Position numbers and translations under genes: made by a program
NCBI GenBank assembly: GCA_033085395.1
Contig: JANQBS010000006.1
Location: forward strand, 1-64,000
Direction of reading: 5' to 3'
Length of the DNA: 64,000 bases
Source of the DNA: Xanthoparmelia taractica
Taxonomy: Eukaryota > Ascomycota > Lecanoromycetes > Lecanorales > Parmeliaceae
In this document: positions 58,784 to 64,000 of the stretch, in pieces
How positions within the stretch are numbered: position 1 is the stretch's first letter
Layout of the letters: each line of letters opens with the position of its first letter
Notes under the pieces: generated by a model
Databases searched by the model: none
Seen by the model: the letters and a program-made list of their open reading frames with translations, nothing else
What the model was told of the DNA's origin: nothing

Positions 58784-59297
58784 TCCTTATGGCATGCTGC
58801 TCTTTTTGTATTGAGGTAGGGGTACTGTTAACTCTCAATCTCCAGATATAGAAAGCAACGAACAGTACCAATAGCCTACTGACGTCTCCACGACATCCCA
58901 AGGTTTACAGGTCAAGTATAAATGACCAATCACCATACGCTGTAGGTAGCAAGGTATCTAAGACCATGACATATCGAGAGGATTCCAGGTAGCTAACGAT
59001 GTTTATGATGCCACGCAGGACATTTTGAACGGGAACCTGCTAGCGGCTAGAGCTTTATCTTGCGCTCCAGATGGTTAGCTTCGGGCGCTACGTATTCGTG
59101 CCGATGCGGACAGTGCCGATGCGGACAGTGCCTACGAAACTCAACAGTCGCGGGATTCAAAACCTCAATTGAGACTAGTGGCTTCTTATGTATCTTGGTA
59201 CAGCCGTAACTACGGTGCGCCATACGTGCAGAATTTCTTCAATCCACCAATCAATGCATACAGCCAGAAGCTACGACCTCTCCATCTCTCCTCGACA
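58784..59297. other. Intergenic region
   Basis: Holds a perfect 15 bp tandem duplication (CCGATGCGGACAGTG at 59101-59115 and 59116-59130) about 170 bp before the RPF1 start. No gene recognised. Confidence 0.5.
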
Positions 59298-60692
59298 ATG
59301 GCCTCCAAAAAGCTCAAGCTCTCTTCGAAAGCGCATCTGCCATTCAAAACTAAAAACAAAGAAAAGAGGCAGTCCCTCCATATCAATAGAAAAAGAGCCA
59401 CCGACAGCATCAAACGAGATGAACGGTTCCGTCGACGGCGAGAAGAGGACAAGGATCCCACATTACGAGAGCAGAGGCTTAAGCAAAATGTGCCATTGAC
59501 GTTGGAGAGAAAAAGGGTATGGGATGATGTGGATAGTGACATTGGTGACGGCCTAGGGCTTTCGGTGAATGTAGAGAGGTTGAAAAAGCGAAAGGTCGAA
59601 GAAGAGCAGGCCGCGTTGGGAGAGAAGGAAGAGGAGGAAGAACAAGAATGGTCTGATGATGAAGACGAAGAGAGGGATAGTATGATAGACTCGGCCAGCG
59701 AAGATGAGTCAGTAGAGGTTGCAAAACAAGCAAAAGCTCCGAAGACAAGGACGCCTACCGAGCGCGCAACATCACCCAATCAGTCGACCGGAAGCACGAA
59801 CCTCGATTTCACACCTGAAGCTCTCGCGGCCAAGTTCCCTACGCTGTTCTCTACTGACACCCCTCCTGTCCCAAAAGTTCTGATCACGACATCTCTTAAT
59901 TCAAATCTTCACAAAGAAGCCGACCACCTGACGTCGCTCTTCCCCCACTCAGTCTACATTCCCCGATCCTCTCACCGGTACAGTCATAAGTTCTCTGTCA
60001 AAGAAATCTGTTCCTTCGCTACAAAGTACGTCGACTCTTCGGAGCGTTTTCTGCCCGTTTTGCAACTCCAATTTTGAGTCTGAGACTCGTTTCGAGTGTA
60101 TCGTACTTACCAATAACATCTTGCAATTCCAAAGAGAAAACTAACTTTGCAAACTCGAAGCCGCAAATATACCGCCGTCATCGTACTCAAAGAAGACCTA
60201 AAAAGACCAGCAGGCTTAACAATCGTCCACCTACCCCACGGGCCAACCTTCCACTTCACCATCTCAAACTGGATCGAAGGAAAACGTCTACCAGGCCACG
60301 GAAACCCCACAAACCACACACCCGAGCTCATACTCAACGGTTTCTCAACCCCTCTAGGATTACTGGTAGCGCACCTGATGCGCACACTATTCCCCGCCCA
60401 GCCCGAGCTGCAAGGGCGGCAAGTAGTGACACTGCACAACCAGCGCGACTACATCTTCGTGCGCCGACACCGCTACGTCTTCCGCGACAGGAGGAAAACG
60501 GAGAAGAGCGTCGTCGGACCGGACGGGAAGGAAGTGAAAGGCGCGGAGGAGATACGGGCCGGGTTGCAGGAGCTCGGGCCAAGGTTCACACTCAAGCTGA
60601 GGCGGGTTGATAAGGGGGTACAGCGGGGTAGTGGGCAGGAGTGGGAGTGGCAGGGCGGGATGGAGAAGCAGAGGACGAGGTTTCAGCTGTGA
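59298..60692 (+). CDS. RPF1: Ribosome production factor 1, Brix-domain protein (419 aa)
   Basis: Exons 59298-60025 and 60161-60692; the 135 bp phase-2 intron (ACTAAC branch) joins CSFATN to RKYTAVIVLKED. RPF1 is a nucleolar Brix protein needed for pre-60S maturation and processing of the 27S pre-rRNA. The N-terminal ~150 residues are highly basic (KEKRQSLHINRKRA), then acidic (EKEEEEEQEWSDDEDEE). The Brix domain spans about residues 180-395: PKVLITTSLNSN, FPHSVYIPRSSHRYSHKFS, GLTIVHLPHGPTFHFTISNW, LGLLVAHLMRTLFP, VVTLHNQRDYIFVRRHRYVF and LGPRFTLKLRRVDKG, the usual C-terminal Brix signature. Confidence 0.92.
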
Positions 60693-61155
60693 TGGTGTGC
60701 GTGTTAGAGATACCCAATCATTGGCCCGTTCATGCAAAATTCGCATTCAGGACAACCAAAGCAAGCTGCCAAAGAACGTAGCAGTTTTGAAGCCCCGGGT
60801 CTTTTGATCGTGACACCAATCGTAGAGATCAAGCTGAATGTTTCCGCTCTCGTTACCCATATGCAGCCCACGCAAAAGCCTCGGACAAACGTAGCTTACT
60901 CCTCTTAACCAGGAGTAGCGATTACTTTCAAGACTCGTACCGCGACTTCACTGCTTCCTTTACAAGATACACTATGTCCCATTCTGCGAGCCAACAAACG
61001 ACCCTGAACCCAAGTGGTATAATATACACAACCCCCCCCCCCCCCCCCGACCTCCTCCTCTTCAAAACACCTCCCCCACAACCCCCGTCTCCTTCTCTCC
61101 TTCTTACCACCGAACCAGCCAACCTCACCATCCCACCGAAAAAGCCCCCACCGTC
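60693..61155. other. Convergent intergenic region with poly-C tract
   Basis: Includes a run of 17 C at 61032-61048. No gene recognised. Confidence 0.5.
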
Positions 61156-61991
61156 TCAAGACTCGACCCCTTCACTCTCCGCCTGTCCCTCAATCCCCGG
61201 TTCCCTACGAGCCAGGACCTCAAAGTTCCCTAAGAGAAAGGGAAAAGAAGGATCGCACGTCAGCATGTCGTACGAGATCCTATCGAAATTCTGCATTGCA
61301 TTGCATTGTTTTGCAAAGAGGTAAAAGAGGGGGGGGGGGGAAGAGGGAGAAGAAGAAGAGGGGAGATGAGATGAGATGAGGGGAGAGAGGAGCTCACTCT
61401 GCACGATACTCAACACCTTGGTCGGTTGGCCGTCTTTGCCTTGGAATCTGTTCATGCTGCAATCGCCTTCGACGAATATCATGGACCTATTGCGCACGGG
61501 AAAGATGTCAGTCAGCGCATCGTCTTCATACCAGTGCATCGCTGATATATCATGCGCGATGCTCCCCTCCCCTCCCCTCCATCCATCCACTCCCTCCAAC
61601 CCCCCTCCCCCTAAAACCCCAAACCTCAAAAGAGGAAAAAAAGAGAGAGAGAGAGAATAACCCACCCCTTCCCCAACCCCATCAACAAATCCCTCCCCGG
61701 CCCCTCCCCCACAAAACTAGACACCTTCCACCAAGTCGTCTGCTTATGGTCTTTCGGCCCATGGCTGGTCCCAAGCGCAAACCTGATGATATCCTGGCCG
61801 CTGCTCGTGGCGACGATTTCGGGGGTGTCGGCGAGGCGGCCGATGATACTCATGCGGGCGAGGCGGGAGGTAGGGGAGGCGGTGAAGGAGCGGGTGGGTT
61901 GTTGGAGGAGGGATTGGGAGAGGGAGAAGGGGGAAGGGCGGAGGAGGTGGTGGATGGTGGTGGTTGGGCGGAGGGAGGTTAGGAAGGACAT
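61156..61991 (-). CDS. RIM1: Mitochondrial single-stranded DNA-binding protein, RIM1-like (162 aa)
   Basis: Three exons: 61991-61666, 61486-61398, 61229-61156, in-phase introns of 179 and 168 bp (long for this window and rich in CT/poly-C tracts). The N-terminal ~45 residues form an Arg/Ser/Leu mitochondrial presequence. An OB-fold follows: MSIIGRLADTPEI, IIRFALGTSHGPK, TTWWKVSSFVGEG, SMIFVEGDCSMNRF, KVLSIVQRNFEVLAR, the standard bacterial-type SSB pattern. It protects single-stranded mitochondrial DNA during replication. The C-terminus is acidic (ESEGVES). Confidence 0.85.
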
Positions 61992-62520
61992 TGTGGGTCA
62001 GGGTGGCGCTGGTATTTTGGTGAAAAAGGGGAGGAGAAAAGGGAAATGGTTGGGTTGTTGAATTGAGCAGTGCGGTGCGCTTGGGTGCGATTTGACGTGG
62101 TGAGGGCTGGGAAGTCGCGACAGATTAAAGGAGGCTAGTCGCGAATCAGGCGTCGGCCAATCAGCTTCGAGCATTTAGGTCTCCTACATAATGGTTGTAA
62201 TGCGAATACTTTCAAAAGTCAACATCCGCTGTCGAAGGCAACTGTTCAATAAGTGATACATTAATATGTACTATATGCTGAAAGCAACGCTGTGCAAGAT
62301 GAAATGCTGCCGATTGACTTCGTAGCCTCCCAGAAGACACCAGGAACTAGGATCCAGAGATTGGGGCAATGGTAGATAGATGCGAGCAAACCCATAATGC
62401 TCATCGCTTCCATATTCGAGCTCGAGTAGCTAGCAGTGGTGCGTGCAATGTAGATGTATAGGCCTCCAGTGCCTTTATGCATGATCTATCCACCTGAGCC
62501 GTTACTACATGAAATGCCGA
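61992..62520. other. Intergenic region
   Basis: 5' region of the RIM1-like gene and 3' region of the receptor gene, about 530 bp. No gene recognised. Confidence 0.5.
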
Positions 62521-64000
62521 CTAGACATGATCCATGCTTGCATTTGAGCCACTATGATTATTGCTGTTGCTTCCCGAATGCGCGTGCGGAGCTCCATTCG
62601 AATTTGCTTCCCAGCGGCGGCTTGGCGCGGACAGGTGGGTATCAACGAGGAAGTTTGTAAGCCATGAGTGTTGGGACTTCGTTGGGGAAGTTTTCTCGTC
62701 CATAGAAACCGTAGAGGCACTCAAAGCGCCGCCGGCTCTTGGCCCGTTTTCAATGATTGTCGGAAGTTTGCCGAACTCCCTCTGTTGTTCGACTGGAGAT
62801 AGGGTAGCAGTGGATGCTGAGGTAGAACCTTCCTTGCTGTGTCTTACAGTGTGGTTAGCAGCGAGACAAAAGCGGAAGTGAAGAGACTTACAAAGAAAGC
62901 ATAGATATTGGGAACAATCGATCCTTGAAGAAGCTTCGCGTCTTGCTGCCGAAAGAACTGGTCTGGCTGTTCGTCGGTAGGATTGCACGGCGAGTCGGTT
63001 GGCGGTTTAGACTAGGAAAGACCCGGCCAAATCCAGCATTGAGGAGCCATTTGCGGTACATGGTCTGTGCGTCTTGACCCAACCCGAAGAATACAAACAC
63101 CCCAAACCCAAGTGCAATTTGAATCCAGCGGTCGTAGTACACTTTACCACCAGTCGGTATCAGCATAATGTCCTCCCATTGTGGACTGTGAACCAGGTCC
63201 CAGCTGTATGGGAGCAGAGGGGGCTCGACCGAGTTGACGAAGAGAACGTAGAATTGAAGTGGGATGAAAGTGATTATGAGTGTCATTGACAGCAGGAACA
63301 GGCGTAGGAATCGATTCTTTGTCAGATTGGAATTCGAAGATACGAGTATCTCGGAGAAATTCTTGCGATATCTGCGCATTCGAATAATGACCAGAACTAG
63401 GGAGTCTTAGCTCAATAAGCAATCCATAGGACGGGGTATCTCATACCACTGTAATAAGCATCTACGAGACAGATAATTGGAGGCCATATGAACACTAAGA
63501 CTAGCTTGGGCCAACTGTTGTCGAAGGAAGACGTACATCCAGATATTGCGAAGATGTAGTACCTGTTTGGCTGTACGATGTAGTGAATGAGCACGACATA
63601 GACGGATCCTCCAAAGCAGAAAAAGCAGTCAATAATGATCTGTCTGCGGCGTTGCGCCTTGCTTGGGGATAGAACGGCGTGCTCAGTGTCCAGGGCCTTT
63701 GCTAGGTTGCGCATGATGCAAGCCATGGAGCCAACGACACCAAAGTTGGCAGCCATCATAATCTTGATCTCAATGTCACAGAAAACCTGACCATGCCACC
63801 AATGCTGTATGTCATCCGTTGGCCAGATGAGCGGATTGACGAAGTTCATGAAGTTGGTGATGACGATCCAAAATACTAGGCTTGATGCTGCTAGATTCCG
63901 ATTCCTAATATGCCATATGAATGGAGGAAAATCAATGATGAGCGTTATCAATGCCAGTATAGGAACCGCAACCGAATTAGGCGTGACAGGGAAGGTTGAC
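62521..64000 (-). CDS. STE3-type pheromone receptor, N-terminus outside the window
   Basis: Partial gene: exons >64000-63447, 63396-62891, 62842-62521 (introns 50 and 48 bp, the latter with a GCTAAC branch). Seven-transmembrane G-protein-coupled receptor of the Ste3/PRE-1 family, which senses lipid-modified a-factor-type mating pheromone at the plasma membrane and signals through the Ste4/Gpa and MAPK pathway. The visible start is TM1 (SVAVPILALITLIIDFPPFI). Family motifs: FMNFVNPLIWP, CDIEIKIMMAANFG, ACIMRNLAKAL, KAQRRRQIIIDCFFCF, HYIVQPNRYYIFAISGCT, WPKLVLVFIWPPII, then a basic third loop (IRMRRYRKNFSEIL). The C-tail of about 160 residues is Ser/Thr/Asn-rich, suited to phosphorylation. Only a few N-terminal residues should be missing. 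Confidence 0.9.

Noticed and set aside
61746..61982. Gly-rich 78-codon frame
   Set aside because: Antisense shadow of the RIM1-like presequence exon.
1..64000. tRNA, rRNA and CRISPR-like arrays
   Set aside because: No tRNA cloverleaf, rRNA segment or spaced direct-repeat array was noticed on reading; a covariance-model scan would be needed to exclude small RNAs.

Overview
The window is nuclear DNA of a filamentous ascomycete (Pezizomycotina). Supporting this are compact spliced genes with mostly 40-190 bp introns (GT-AG, CTAAC/CTGAC branch motifs), fungal housekeeping proteins, a STE3-type mating-pheromone receptor, and an AT-rich island of transposon fossils with C-to-T decay typical of repeat-induced point mutation (RIP). 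The gene families would fit a Leotiomycetes-like fungus, but that placement is inference.

Layout. 1-5.8 kb: RIP island with a Ty3/gypsy chromovirus pol fossil (+), a 1.4 kb element bounded by ~150 bp inverted repeats, and a piggyBac-like transposase fossil (-). 6.5-19 kb: accessory region with two paralogous uncharacterised proteins (663 and 681 aa), a small acidic protein, a SAP-like protein, a complete non-autonomous hAT element with a perfect 8 bp target duplication, and a small gene built from a duplicated exon-intron unit. 19.9-34 kb: mainly conserved genes: an MBOAT/wax-synthase-like membrane acyltransferase, RIX1 (ribosome biogenesis), a YPP1-like TPR protein, HEM1 (5-aminolevulinate synthase), a tubby-like small protein and RNA polymerase I subunit A49. 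34.5-48 kb: a two-gene module present twice in tandem, each copy an FHA-like-domain Ser/Thr kinase (-) diverging from a large coiled-coil/low-complexity protein (+). 49.5-64 kb: an ATRX-like SNF2 ATPase with a SAM-like N-terminus, glutathione synthetase, the Brix protein RPF1, the mitochondrial single-stranded-DNA-binding protein RIM1, and the STE3-like receptor running off the right edge.

How they work together. RIX1, RPF1 and RPA49 serve rRNA synthesis and 60S assembly. HEM1 and glutathione synthetase serve haem and redox metabolism. The most novel content is the duplicated kinase/coiled-coil module: both members have conserved intron positions, conserved N-terminal blocks and conserved C-terminal motifs, suggesting a co-inherited signalling pair of unknown function. 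The second most novel is the 663/681 aa paralogue pair.

Splice models were assembled by hand from reading-frame continuity, splice-site phase and family resemblance. All spliced CDS lengths given are multiples of three. No homology search was run.
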